Shown piece by piece: positions 22,755-33,566 of a stretch of DNA of 64,000 bases; the stretch's first letter is position 1; every line of letters begins with the position of its first letter. Source of the stretch: Eremomyces bilateralis CBS 781.70 (lineage: Eukaryota; Ascomycota; Dothideomycetes; Eremomycetales; Eremomycetaceae); NCBI RefSeq assembly GCF_010015585.1, contig NW_022985071.1, positions 894,100 to 958,099 of the forward strand, written 5' to 3'. The notes under the pieces were generated by a model that saw only the letters and a program-made list of their open reading frames with translations, did no database searches and was not told the origin of the DNA. A program made the position numbers and the translations under genes.

Positions 22755-23795
22755 ATGATGGTATATCCCCCTTTTCACCAGTGTTGCAATTTGAAAGTTT
22801 TTGCCGCTTAATGCAAAAATATTCCTAATGAAAGCTTGTACGCTGATGTTAGAGGCTCCAAACAGATTTCCATCTGTCTGTCGATGCTAGAGCTCTGTAC
22901 AAGTGGGCTTGTGCGTTGATATATTGTGCTAGACTTACCTCTACAGATCCTTGATAGGAAATGCCGCAAACACATCACAAATGTTCTCCTGCCCTGCCAC
23001 CAATTCCGTCCATGCTCTTGTCTGTATTCAAAAGATACCGCAGTATCAATCAGCGCGCCGATTGGTAAAATGTGTTCTTGGGAAGGGAAGAAATTGATAG
23101 CATTTCACCATTGGCGTCCTCCTCCAGCTTCCGTAGCTCGAGCATTGTATCGACGAACAAAGATGAGTTTTCGACGCACTGGGGATATGCTTCGTCGTTC
23201 GGATTCATCATTTGCGTCCATCTCGGATGGTGAAAGCCGATCCTATCTACAATCTAAGAGATTGCAAGTTGCATTCAGTTCGGGAGCTCGAAATAGAGTA
23301 TTCTAAAAATAGACCCGCGAGAGAGAGTCGTGTTACATTTTACTATGAGCATACCCCACAGAGATATATCTGGCCGAGACAGCCGCTCGTTTCCAACCAT
23401 TCATCAAGTGAAGATTTCTGTGACGGCCGAGCTATCCATGATTCACGTTGTCCGACAATTCCGAAAGCACTTTACAGCAAGCAAGGGGCTATCGTCGATC
23501 ACAGATGGGTTGTTTCTATTTGACTTTGTCGCAACACTAGCTCTCCTCGATATTGATGAGGCCAAGGGATGTGGTCATATTGCATTAATCTCCGGATCTT
23601 CAGTTCCCCTCATTCCAGTCGTGTTATTTGTAGAAACCGTGTAACATCGGGGCTCGTGCAACGGTTCTCTCGATGTGCTATTCGTTCGTCAGCTTCATCA
23701 TTCCCCGGAAAGCTCGTTAGAATTACATCACACCCATGGTACCACAATCTCGAGCCGGATTGGGCTGCAACCCAAGCCAGGTCAGCTTGACCCGG
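22755..23795. other. gene-free stretch with unsupported short frames
   Basis: Frames of up to about 125 codons exist (for example 22926-23306 and 23330-23644) but none has a recognisable domain, splice partner or a consistent codon pattern. They may be further remnants of the decayed locus. I cannot support a gene. Confidence 0.4.
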
Positions 23796-23802
23796 TATAT
23801 AA
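23796..23802 (+). promoter_or_regulatory. TATA-box candidate for the cysteine-rich secreted protein
   Basis: TATATAA lies 53 bp upstream of the ATG at 23855, a plausible position for a regulated fungal gene with a short 5' UTR. Positional inference only. Confidence 0.4.
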
Positions 23803-23854
23803 TAGTCCGTTTCACACCATAAGTCGGAGGTTTTATTATTGGTATGACTTGAAG

Positions 23855-25098
23855 ATGAAGACTTCTACTATCTTGACCACTCTGTTCGCCTCTGTGGCAC
23901 TTGCTGCCACTCCAGAGCAATGCAGCCAGTACTGCCAACCGATATGTCCGTTGGATTTGATATATGTAGGATACTTGTGAGAAAATGGATTGCAGCCGAT
24001 CTTGCTAACCTGGCCCAGAGCTGCCATTGCGCGAACGAGAACGCCGCCAAATGTCATGAGCAATGTGATGGCCCAAAGCCCGAAATCAAAGTGAGTAGCT
24101 AGAGACGAAGTGGATTCCCAATGAGACTCACTAATCTTCATCAGGTCTGCCCTCCGCTTCCAGTACCTCCGGTAGAGGGGCCTACCCCTTCGAAGCCGGG
24201 CTGTACATGCGAAACCATCGCATGCCCACTAATTTTCCCTCCTGTTCGTGGAATCGCCCTACGGAAAGAGGAATGCTGACGTGATCACAGCCCTGCAGCT
24301 GTGTGGAGGCCCGAGTAAAGTGCTGGGAGAAGTGTGGAGGTACCGAACCTGTCCGCGAGGTACTAACCCTTCTCTCGACGAATTCCCCAGAAGCTAACGT
24401 CTCAAAGCCATGCACCGACCTCAACCGAGACCCCTCGCCTCAGGCTCAATGTGGCACACGGGGAGCACCAGGCTGCGCAGACAATGAGGAGTGTGTAAAA
24501 CGCCCAGGCGCATCGTGCGGTCCAGAGGTAGATTGCGGCGGGATATGTGTGACAAGGTCCCGTCCCACGAGAACGAGAAGACCCTCGCCTAAGCCAACAT
24601 CAACGTCACCCACTTCGGAACCTACGGCAAGGGAAACTCTCGCCCAACAGTATTGCGGCGGGTTTGCTTTTCCACCGAACCCGAAGTGCCCGGAAGGCCA
24701 AGTGTGCCAATTACCGCCGGATTCACCATGCTTCGATGGCAGGGCAGTTGAGTATGACGCCTTGACATCTCCGTTATGTTGCCCATGCTGACCGATTCTG
24801 AAGCTGCGCTGGAATATGCATTGGTGCAAAATGCTTGGGATTTACGAAACCAGCCTTCCTTTATCCTCAATGCGCTCCTGGGCAAGTGTGCGCCCAGGTG
24901 CCGAATAAGGAAGGGCAAATTGCGACGGACATACCGGGCTCGTGCACGTTCAAGGATTTGACTTGCAACAAAACGAAACCCTGTCCGGAAGGGTACACAT
25001 GCTCTGATTACCCTAATGACGCCTGTCATGATGGGAAAGGGGGAGAATCATGTCCGGGAGTATGCGTCTGGACTGGAGGAGCACCGGAACATGTTTAG
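23855..25098 (+). CDS. modular cysteine-rich secreted protein, about 345 aa
   Basis: Exons are 23855-23965, 24019-24090, 24145-24243, 24291-24751 and 24804-25098. An optional in-frame 57-bp intron may lie at 24351-24407. The N-terminus is a clear signal peptide (MKTSTILTTLFASVALA, cut before ATPEQC). Small Cys units follow (CSQYCQPIC; CHCANENAAKCHEQC; GCTCETIACP; CSCVEARVKCWEKC). Then come about four larger modules sharing C-P-x-G-x-x-C...C...DCxGxC: CADNEECVKRPGASC...VDCGGICV, CPEGQVCQLPPDSPC...VDCAGICI, CAPGQVCAQVPNKEG and CPEGYTCSDYPNDAC...CPGVCV. A Thr/Ser/Pro/Arg linker separates the halves. The dense cysteines imply a disulfide-stabilised extracellular protein. No named family is recognised and the role, whether wall, adhesion or host interaction, is open. 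It sits at the edge of the gene-poor tract. Confidence 0.75.
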
Positions 25099-25265
25099 TG
25101 GAGCGCCACTCAGCAAAGTCAGTGAAGGACCACACCAGATTGCTGTGGCTTCAGACAAAGAATGATCATTATATTACCCAAAAAGCCGGTTGCCATGCGC
25201 CTGTCGTCTGCCGAACGTAGATTACAGAAGTCTATTCCATCCAGGGTATCGTAAAATCATGTCGC

Positions 25266-26663
25266 TCAATCCATTTGGGCCGTTTGAGTATACCACATGT
25301 GCTCCTTTGCCAGCGTTTTCGGGTTGAATAATTCAAAATGAAAGCTCCAGATCTTCTCCGCAACGCTTCTGTCGTGCTTGGCCTGCGCGCCGAAGTCGTC
25401 GCCCTTGGAACTTTTCCGACCGACATGTTGGAGGATGCTCGGTGTCAACGCCCATCGCATCTGCCCGCGCTCGTTCGCAAAGTCCTCGGTTAACACGTCC
25501 GGGAAGCCTCGGGCTCTCCCTTCGAGATAATTGATGAGCTCTCGGCCCTTCGACCGAGGGTAAACCAGGCCTTGTGAGCAGCAGCCAAATCCATTCATCT
25601 CATGCACCCCCTCGGGCATGGGGATCACACTGATGCGCCCGGCGGCGAAGAACAATCCGATTGCAAGTGGTAGGAACACACCCAATACGATTAGACATGA
25701 TGTTGGGGATAAATAGTGTCTTGTGGCAGGAACAAAGATTCGAAGGCAGGCTAGGACGGCGGCCGACGCAATGGTGAGGGTGACGGACCAGAACAAATAT
25801 GTTGGCCATTCTTCGGAATTCCAACCCAGAAATTCTTCGGTGTAAAATAATCGGAGATAGAGAACTAAACTTTCGTTAGCATTCCATCGTCGGTGTCATG
25901 AACAATCCTCACAGTCTTTCAGGCCTCGTGCCATTGTCATAATTTCGGCCGTCTCAATTGCGGCAATGGTTTTCTGATACCAACCATCAACGGCTACCAC
26001 ATCATCTTCTAGCATCAAGATGTAAGGCATTCCTTGGGACATGCATTGTTTCAGCAGGTATGTGTAGTCCAACAGCGCCTTTTGTTCATAAGCCTTCTCT
26101 TTTTCCAGCTCTCGCACGTGTTGGATCGATTCTCCGTATAGATAGTCACTGTACAAAAGGACCTTGTCCGGTAGTTCGTGGAGCCATGTCTCAGCGTATG
26201 CGGGATGATCTGAAGGATCGGTATGAGCGATCAAGACCATCAAATAGATCTTGCTTCGCTCCTCGTGCGACAATCCATCAAGGATCGATCCTACGGTACT
26301 CCTAAAATATCGAGCGCCTTCACGCGCTACCGAGGGTATTCCCACGCATAATGTGCCGTCCGGGTTGGTGGTGTTGAATTTGGGGGCGTATTCGGATAGA
26401 TCTTTCGGGGCGGTCTCGATAAAGGCATTGGCCTGCTCCAGTCGAACCGTGGAGTATCTCTGGTCGTATCCATGGTTCGGGTCAAAGAAGACGGAGGTCG
26501 GGTCCCGATAGGAGGCTTGACGGACGACAATGATGGCGAGGAAGTATATGGCGAAGAAGACGGTTACACCGGAAAGGATGGGTGAAGCGCGGAGGTGGAC
26601 GATCCATCGATCCGCACGCGAGGAGAGGGCGTGGTATCGATGGGAAGGACTCAAGGGCCACAT
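25266..26663 (-). CDS. PGAP4-type Golgi glycosyltransferase (GPI side-chain modifying family), 449 aa
   Basis: Two exons, 26663-25913 and 25864-25266, are joined by a 48-bp intron. A type II membrane anchor lies at residues about 28-48 (ILSGVTVFFAIYFLAIIVV). A GT-A catalytic region follows with LCVGIPSVAREGARYFRST and the metal-binding acidic motif MLEDDVVAVDGWY. Two closely spaced hydrophobic segments then interrupt the catalytic domain (LFWSVTLTIASAAVLACL and CLIVLGVFLPLAIGLFF), before the C-terminal GFGCCSQGLVYP block. A GT-A domain split by a tandem membrane hairpin is the hallmark of PGAP4/TMEM246, which in animals adds GalNAc to GPI anchors. The fungal substrate is not known, so the donor sugar is inference only. 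Confidence 0.8.
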
Positions 26664-27234
26664 GGTTTAGATGATGAACGGTCAAGACGGGCCATCTGAT
26701 CTGAACCGGATATGCATTACCCTGGGCGGAAACGTAATTCGGAGGAAGATGATATCGGACAGGTTGGGGTACGGTATAAAAAAAGAAGAAGATTGGAGTG
26801 ATCAGTGATGCATGACGCGACGGGTGGCGTTGGAGACGGACTTGGGTAAATGGTGGTTTCTCCACCAAGTCTGGTCACAAATATGGGTATATTGCTTAAG
26901 GTACCACTTTAAACCCTCCTTTATATTAATACTAAGCATGGAATACACGTAAGTCCATTATTTATTTTTCTACTTATTTTAATTTCACAATGCTGTTCAG
27001 CAGTTGGCCGCCTGGGGTTCGAAACCGAATGTTTGGAATCAGCTGTTGATGGTCGGGGGCATCACGTGAGAATGTATAAAGTCAAGAGCTGGGGCTGGGA
27101 GCCGAAGATTCTCTCACCAATCAATCTTTGAACATCCAAACGGTCTTCATGACAATTCATTAGGATGGACGTGGAGGGAAGTTGAATTGGGATGTACATA
27201 GTTAGTAGTATGTTCCTAATTTTCAATGGACCCT
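26664..27234. other. intergenic region
   Basis: It holds the promoter side of the glycosyltransferase gene and the 3' flank of the next minus-strand gene. No RNA or protein gene is seen. Confidence 0.4.
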
Positions 27235-27993
27235 TCACAGCCTTGACGTGGACTGTCCCAATGGCTTCCCATCCCCTCCCACATCCATAACACATAAAAT
27301 CGCCGTATCCTTCAACGTCCCCAACCTAAACTTCTTATTGATCGCTAAAAATTCCGGATCCCCCGACATGGCCGCAAAATGTCCCAGACTATGATTATGC
27401 ACCAATAGAACTTCCTCCCATCCTTCCTCGCGCCCCTGCCCCCCAATCACGTTTCCCATAAATTTCCTGCTGTTCCCGAGCTTGGGCGTGATGGCCTGGC
27501 CGAACGCTTGTCCGTACTGCCTGTACTGCTCGCGGCGGCCCGGGTTGAAGGCCAGGAGGTTGAGCATGCTGATGGGGTGGGTTTGTTGGGCGGAGGGCCG
27601 GTGCGATAGCCAGTCGCGTAGTTCGGTGGTCATTTCTGAATCGCCGCTGGTTGGGGGAGGGGAGCGTTTGGATGCTTCAAGAAGTTTTGCATTCTTGGTC
27701 GCGTAGTCTTTGACGTCGTTGGGGTGGAGGCTAATCTCCGCGGTCCAGGAAGCGGTGACTTGGGAAGTAGCTTGGGTGGGGAGGACGACAGTCCGCTCAA
27801 CGACGAGCAGGAGGTCCCATCGAACGTTGTGGGCCAAAAGAGGGACAGTAGACTGTTTCTGTGGGAGGATGATCCATCGGAGCACTTGGGCTTGAACGAG
27901 CGGAGTGATGGAGTTAGAGTGAATGGTAGAGAGGAATGTGGGAATGGTGTACCCTGGCTTCAAGGCGAGAAGGTGAAGACTGTATTCTGGCAT
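27235..27993 (-). CDS. DUF1330/dimeric alpha-beta barrel-like protein, 252 aa
   Basis: A single exon with ATG at 27993. The N-terminal half (LHLLALKPGYTIPTFL, WDLLLVVERTVVLP) and the C-terminal half (HPISMLNLLAFNPGRREQYRQYGQAFG, then EEVLLVHNHSLGHFAAM and AILCVMDVGGDG) look like two ferredoxin-like barrel repeats. The pattern MLNLLxF...Y..Y...F is typical of DUF1330 proteins. There is no signal peptide or membrane segment. The enzymatic role, if any, is unknown. It is divergent from the flavin monooxygenase gene, with about 570 bp between starts. Confidence 0.65.
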   Translation of the reverse strand: MPEYSLHLLALKPGYTIPTFLSTIHSNSITPLVQAQVLRWIILPQKQSTVPLLAHNVRWDLLLVVERTVVLPTQATSQVTASWTAEISLHPNDVKDYATKNAKLLEASKRSPPPTSGDSEMTTELRDWLSHRPSAQQTHPISMLNLLAFNPGRREQYRQYGQAFGQAITPKLGNSRKFMGNVIGGQGREEGWEEVLLVHNHSLGHFAAMSGDPEFLAINKKFRLGTLKDTAILCVMDVGGDGKPLGQSTSRL

Positions 27994-28566
27994 GACGACT
28001 AACAGTTGGTAGCAAACAGACGAAGAGGAAATTGATGTCTGGCAATGTGAGAATGAAGCGCTACACCGTTGCTTTGCATTTTGGTCCCGGCCTGGCCTAT
28101 ATACCGGCAGTCACCAAGGCTCGACTTTTCGGCCATGATTCAAGACCGGACGCGACGTAGGATCAGAGGTAGGTGGTTCTCACAATTGTATATCGGAAAC
28201 ATAGATCCATTGGATATTACAATGCCCGATGCTCGCGATGAGCACATTTACGAGTTACAGCGGAGACTAGGGTATTAATTAGCCAAACGCCGCCGGCGAT
28301 TGCGCCAACGCTATGCAGCGAGACCGACCAGTAATCTTTGCTGTAGGAAAACGTCGTGCAGCATGATCTGCCCCAAACCGGAAAAGTCTTGCCAAATTCG
28401 CAGTTTACAGGTCCATTCATCAATCCCCGCGGTGTTTGGAACATTGGAATATGGCGTGGACGGCCTTTGAGGCTTCGAAGCCTCGGAGCTTCAGTATCGC
28501 GTCTTGCTTGCATATATTCCATGGCTGAGCTTCGAAATTCTTCATGGCTCGCCATGGTCAGGCAAA
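27994..28566. promoter_or_regulatory. divergent intergenic region between the DUF1330-like gene and the monooxygenase
   Basis: Both flanking genes start here, so regulatory elements for both must lie within this 573 bp. I see no sharp operator. An upstream ATG at 28520 is out of frame with the monooxygenase start. Confidence 0.4.
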
Positions 28567-30109
28567 ATGGTAGCCGCGAAGAGAGTTGCCATTATCGGCG
28601 CCGGCCCAGCTGGTGCCATCACAATTGATGCTCTAGCGAGAGAGAGGACGTTTGACCTCATCCGTGTCTTTGAGCGACGTGAAGCCTCTGGCGGTTGTTG
28701 GTAAGTCGATGGTCGGTCGGTCAGATCTAACACGAGAGCTAATTTACTCAGGATTGGAGACAAGCGACCGCTACCACTATTATCGAACTTTGACGCTCTC
28801 TCTGCGCGGAACGCTGATGTACCAATTCCATTGCCAGAGAGACTTCCGGCTCAAACGCCAAAAGTGACAACCCCACGCTTCGCAGAGTCGTCCATCTATC
28901 CATATTTGGAATCAAACATTGATAGCATACCAATGGCCTTCAGTCAGGAACCGATTCCTGAGGAACGAAGCAAAGAATCAATCGCTATCCACGGCCCTAA
29001 CACGCCCTTCCGGCACTGGACCGTCATGCAGAGGTACATTCAGAGTCTAGTGGATCGCAACGGCTACCAAGACCTCGTCTCTTACAACACTACCGTTGAA
29101 AGAGTTGAGAAAGTCGGTCACGAGTGGAAAGTCACCCTGAGAAAAGATGGCCCGCAAACGGACTATTGGTGGGTCGAGTGGTTTGATGCTGTCGTTGTGG
29201 CCAGTGGACATTATAACGTGCCATATATACCATCAATCGCGGGCCTTGAACAGTTCGAAAAGTCTCGGCCTGGCAGTGTCATTCACAGCAAGCAGTTCCG
29301 CGGAAAGGATTATTACCATGGAAAGGTAAGCGGCCCACCCATCGAAAGATTAAACTGACAGAACTTAGCGAGTTGTCGTTGTCGGAGCTTCGGTTTCTGC
29401 GGCCGACATTGCCTTCGATCTGGTCAATACAGCAAGGTCTCCGGTATTCGCTGTCGTGAATGGCCATAGGGCGAACCCGTACTTTGGTGACGGAGCCTTT
29501 AATCATCCGCGAATCTCGAAACAGCCATCCATTGAGCGCATTGAAGGCCGCACGGTGCATTTCGTGGATGGGAACTCCGTCGAGGATGTCGATCACGTCA
29601 TCTGTGGCACCGGGTATTCCTGGACGCTGCCATTCCTGCCCGACGTGGAGGTCCGAAACAACCGAGTCCCTAATCTCTATCTGCACGTCGTGTATCAAAA
29701 GGATCCGACTCTGCTTTTCATCGGCGCTGTGGCAGCGGGCTTGACGTTCAAGATCTTCGAGTGGCAGGCTGTCCTCGCGGCACGATTCCTGGCCGGCCGA
29801 GCGACTCTCCCCCCATTGGTGGAACAGGAAAAGTGGGAGCAGGATCGAATCGCGGAAAGGGGTGACGGTCCGAAATTCACCTTGGTATTTCCGAATTTTG
29901 AGGACTATTTCGAGACTCTACGGACGTTGGCAGGACCGGGAGAAAATGATGTAGGTCGGCAGCTACCACCCTTCAAGCGAGAGTGGTTCAAGGCATTCCT
30001 CGATGGACTGGACCTTCGGAAGAACATGTGGAGGAGGCTGAACATCCAGGCGGAGGATGAGTCGGACGTGAATTTGAATGGTTCCTCGAGAAGATCCCAA
30101 AAATTATAG
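28567..30109 (+). CDS. flavin-containing monooxygenase, 482 aa
   Basis: Three exons (28567-28700, 28752-29325, 29369-30109) sum to an exact frame. An FAD Rossmann motif lies at residues 7-17 (VAIIGAGPAGA), followed by FERREASGGCW, the usual second flavin contact. The FMO region GSVIHSKQF fits GxxxHxxxF, although the leading Phe of the classic FxGxxxHxxxF is replaced. An NAD(P)H-binding motif is VVVVGASVSAADIAFDL, where the last Gly of GxGxxG is Ala. The CGTGYSW motif precedes the C-terminal domain. It is expected to be a soluble or ER-associated NADPH-dependent N- or S-oxygenase, or a Baeyer-Villiger-like enzyme; the substrate is unknown. It is convergent with a Zn2Cys6 regulator. Confidence 0.88.
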
Positions 30110-30583
30110 CGAGCATTGTTGTAGGTGATTAAGAGATAGAAGTGACTCGAAAATGGAACGATTAGTAAGTACATTCAGGGCAGACTTTCAAGCGATGCTA
30201 CGCATTAGCTGGGTTCCCGTTATGTATTCACTTGTGGCTCTCCGACTGCGTGTTGTGCGCTTCATCTGTAGTTTTGACAGGCAGTGTCGAGAACTTCCTA
30301 TTGTTCTCGCCCGATTTGATGAGTAGAGCGCGTTGGTAACACTAGCGTCTCCATGCCCATGACCTGCGCCCACGTGGCTTGTTATCAAGTGGTTCGGCTT
30401 GATCCCGCGGCTTTCATTATCGACTGATGCTCACACGAACAACCAAGCGGCCACTGTCAAAGTAGGCATAACCTTGAACTGTGGACGTTCTAGGGCCATC
30501 GTGTAGTCCTTGTGTCGCCATTGGTGATGGCTCTTAGTGTCCGAGATGGTGCGTTTTATGATATTCGAAATTACGAGAAGATG
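30110..30583. other. convergent intergenic region
   Basis: The 3' ends of the monooxygenase (plus) and the Zn2Cys6 regulator (minus) face each other. No gene is seen. Confidence 0.5.
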
Positions 30584-32937
30584 TTATACCACGCCACGGA
30601 CTTGGTCTGCGTCATGTTAGTGGATAAATGTATATCAAGAAAAATCTTACCTCGCATTCCGCCTAGAGCTTCAAACGCCGTCGCATAGTTTTCGAATATG
30701 GTAGAGATCGATATTAGTCCCATTCGCAGGCGCACAAGCAGGCTCTCAACGATAGGATTTGCTGTACCCTTCTCAGAATATGTCGACTGCATCCGATTAT
30801 GCACCATAACCAATGTGTAAGTGCATTGCATGGCACAACAGGCTAACGACGGCATCAACCGAGGCGCAGCCAACATGGATGTAGGAGCAAGGTAGCACGG
30901 TGGCGCGCACATCTGACCTAAGGGATTTGGAAAGGGGAGGTCATTGAAAGTCGCCGCGACATTGAAGGCTGCCTTGAGACAGATTTTGGTAGATTGGTGC
31001 CGGCTAAATGGGAGAGAATCGACTGCGCTCGACACGGAACTCGTGAACAACTCAAGTGGTGAGTCGGGGCTTTGAAACCCATTTGTCGTCAGCGAACGGG
31101 AACTAGTAGGCCAAGATGTTGAGTTGAGATCGCAATATTTTCCTGAAAAGACCGGACTGTCGAAAAAGGCACAAAATCGGTGTATCTTGATCCTCGCACT
31201 GCTTTGGATCAGCATTAGGTTCTAGATGCCGGAACTGTCATACCTATTGAGCTTGATGCGAGCCATGCATCTGAGAGCGCGGGACACCACTTCCTCTGTA
31301 CTATCCAGTGGTGAAGTAGGCGAGCCTTGCAAGATCCACGTGTCTGCCACTGTAGCGAGAGACTCAACGTAGTGCTCGAGCCCTTGCATACGCTCGCAAA
31401 CGTGGGATATATCAGCATTTGCCTTTACCGTCTTTACAAGCTCAGTAGCAATTCGAGTGCAAGTTAGAAGAGTTTGCTGTGCTTGAATGAAAAGCTTGAA
31501 TGCCTAGTAAAGAAGTTAGACTAGTTAGATAATTAACTCAAGGAAAACGTACCTCTGAATCGGTCTGTAAGCTAGGATATTTTGTGGTAAAGCTCGAGGC
31601 AAAGAGGTTATGTGTTGGCTCCTATATAATTCTCAGTAGGATAACTTGGATCTCCGGGGTCATGCTTACCGAGTTACTCACGATAGTCGCTTGAGTAACG
31701 CAAATGTACTGCGACAATTAGGTTTGGTCTGGAACTGGGTATGGAACTTACAGTCATCCACCATACTCGACTTCTCACTTCTGAATACTCGTCTTGATCG
31801 GTGCAGTCATGGAGGGACAAAGCCACGGCTGATACAAAAGCCTGACCTGCCCTATTTTGCATCTTTTTGATGTTTCCCCGCTGAGCGTACTCATAAAAAC
31901 TGAGAATGCATAGAGCAATGACGTCCTCCAGGTCTGGATGCACTCTTGGATGAAAGCGTTGCCGTGCGAGTTCGTCTCTAGGTTCAATCAGGGCATCTGA
32001 TGGCGCGACTGATTCGGGAATTTCTCCTTCGTTCTCAATGCTTTCAATGGAGGATTGTGCAAGATATTGGGAATATTTCCGCCTGAACTGGACAGATTCT
32101 TGTATCTGATAGTCAATGTCATTAGGACAAGGAATTAGAGCAAGGACTGCTGATATTGCGAGTGCAATAGGGGTGGATGGTTCAAATTCCGGAATATCAT
32201 CCTGGCGATGAGAAATTGCAAGATCAGAAGGGGTACCGATCGGTGGCGGAAGAATGGGGAAGAACGGGTGTATATAGACATAGTAAGCCTCAAGACTGCC
32301 ATGGTCAATAGACAATAAATGACGAATTCGGTTACGACATGACCTACATAGCATTGTCACTTTGATATGTCCTGACCATAGGCATTGGAGTTAAAGCTGT
32401 CCCCGGGATGCTAGACATGTTTGGCGCAAAGGCGCTCTCAAATATAAAGTCGCTATCCTGGAAGAAATCTGGAAGCCGCTTTAAGCCAGCACCTGGCTCG
32501 ATGAAGTTCTCAACAGGAAGTTCTATATTCAGGATTAACTGCGTGATACCTATCAAAACAGACTAAACTCACGTCGCTGAGATGTATCTGACTCTTCTGA
32601 CACCGATATCTCAGGGGGTGATAACTGGGCTTGCTCTAAACCATGACGGTTCTTTCGCACGCGAGCCCCACCCCTTCTGCTCGGTCGGTAGCTGCAATCG
32701 CGCTCTCTGATGTGACACTGCGATTGAGGTTAATGGATGCCACAGCCATAACCATCCGCTTACATACGCTGCTACATGGACGTCCTCCATCGCAACGCGT
32801 TTTCAACGCTCTGCTAGAAAGTGGTCAACCGTAGTTCGCGATGAGTTACCGGCGAATAGAACAGACACATACCAAGACAGGCAAGCAATCTTTACCGGCG
32901 GAGCCAAGCTCTTCCTCTCCGATCCATTTTCGCTCAT
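30584..32937 (-). CDS. Zn2Cys6 transcription factor with fungal-specific domain; frame-broken
   Basis: Start ATG is at 32937. Early exons 32937-32873, 32813-32768 and 32717-32573 assemble a perfect Zn2Cys6 cluster: ACLSCRALKTRCDGGRPC then SSCHIRERDC, spaced C-x2-C-x6-C-x5-C-x2-C-x6-C, followed by the basic RPSRRGGARVRKNR. The next exon begins at 32522. The fungal_trans middle-homology domain follows (LEAYYVYIHPFFPILPPP, EYAQRGNIKKMQNRAGQAF, RVWWMT), then several small exons to GGMR and a short last exon ending at 30584. Near 32345 the frame slips by one base: the N-terminal part ends in TAG just as the domain frame begins, without a credible intron. This is either a real null allele or a sequence error. 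It probably regulated a neighbouring pathway; the monooxygenase is the nearest candidate. Confidence 0.75.
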
Positions 32938-33566
32938 GGTAAGGGTGAGCTGGGCCGAGACCGAGATACAAAGAGCGTAGGGACTGCGTCAAGACGTCGA
33001 ACCCGCTCTCTGGTTAGATATAAGGCTGATTGATTGAGGTAGGGTAGGTGTCCCGGGCCGCTTGAAACGCCATAGAGGGTGAAGAAGTATGGGGTTAAGG
33101 TAATATAAAAGAACGCGATTCAGTTTGTGGTTAAGGTACCGTCTCTTCGCCCTTGCGATAAAGCTAACTGTATCGGGCTACTGACTTGGCCAAACAACCC
33201 TGGCGGGATGGCATCATTCTATCAAAAACATAGCAATTTTTGGCTACCGGAACTCTCCAGCGTCGCCTTGTAATCTAGTTTTCCTTCAGTGTCAATCCAT
33301 AATAAATATAGGTAAGCAAGAATATACCTGTCAATTTGGACGCTTTCTTGTAGGCTGTCTAATGCATCAACCAATCATAGGTAATGGGATGAACATATTT
33401 GACGTTTCAATCATGCAAGATACTCAATGGCCGGACCCAAGGGATTTGGAATTGCCACTCCGCTGTTAATAGCATTCATCGTCATATGCGTACATATTCT
33501 GTGACCACATGCTCTCCACCACCCTACTCGAACTCAATACCGGCTTGTTCCCCTAACAAAACCACG
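32938..33566. other. intergenic region, promoter of the Zn2Cys6 gene
   Basis: No supportable gene lies between the regulator start and the RPC82 stop at 33567. Frames overlapping 33399-34022 on the plus strand are antisense to RPC82. Confidence 0.45.

Noticed and set aside
23330-23644. 104-codon plus-strand frame with a hydrophobic end
   Set aside because: No recognisable family or splice context; lies between a decayed locus and the secreted-protein promoter.
17806-23800. Possible transposon in the gene-poor tract
   Set aside because: No terminal repeats, target-site duplication, transposase or reverse-transcriptase motifs were seen; only a 12-bp direct repeat pair and a coding tandem repeat.
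27010-27040. B-box-like GGTTCGAAACC suggesting another tRNA
   Set aside because: No acceptor, D or anticodon stem can be folded around it.
32550-32572. A 23-nt GT...AG segment as intron 3 of the Zn2Cys6 gene
   Set aside because: Too short for spliceosomal removal; extending to the next ATAG gives a normal 50-nt intron in the correct frame.
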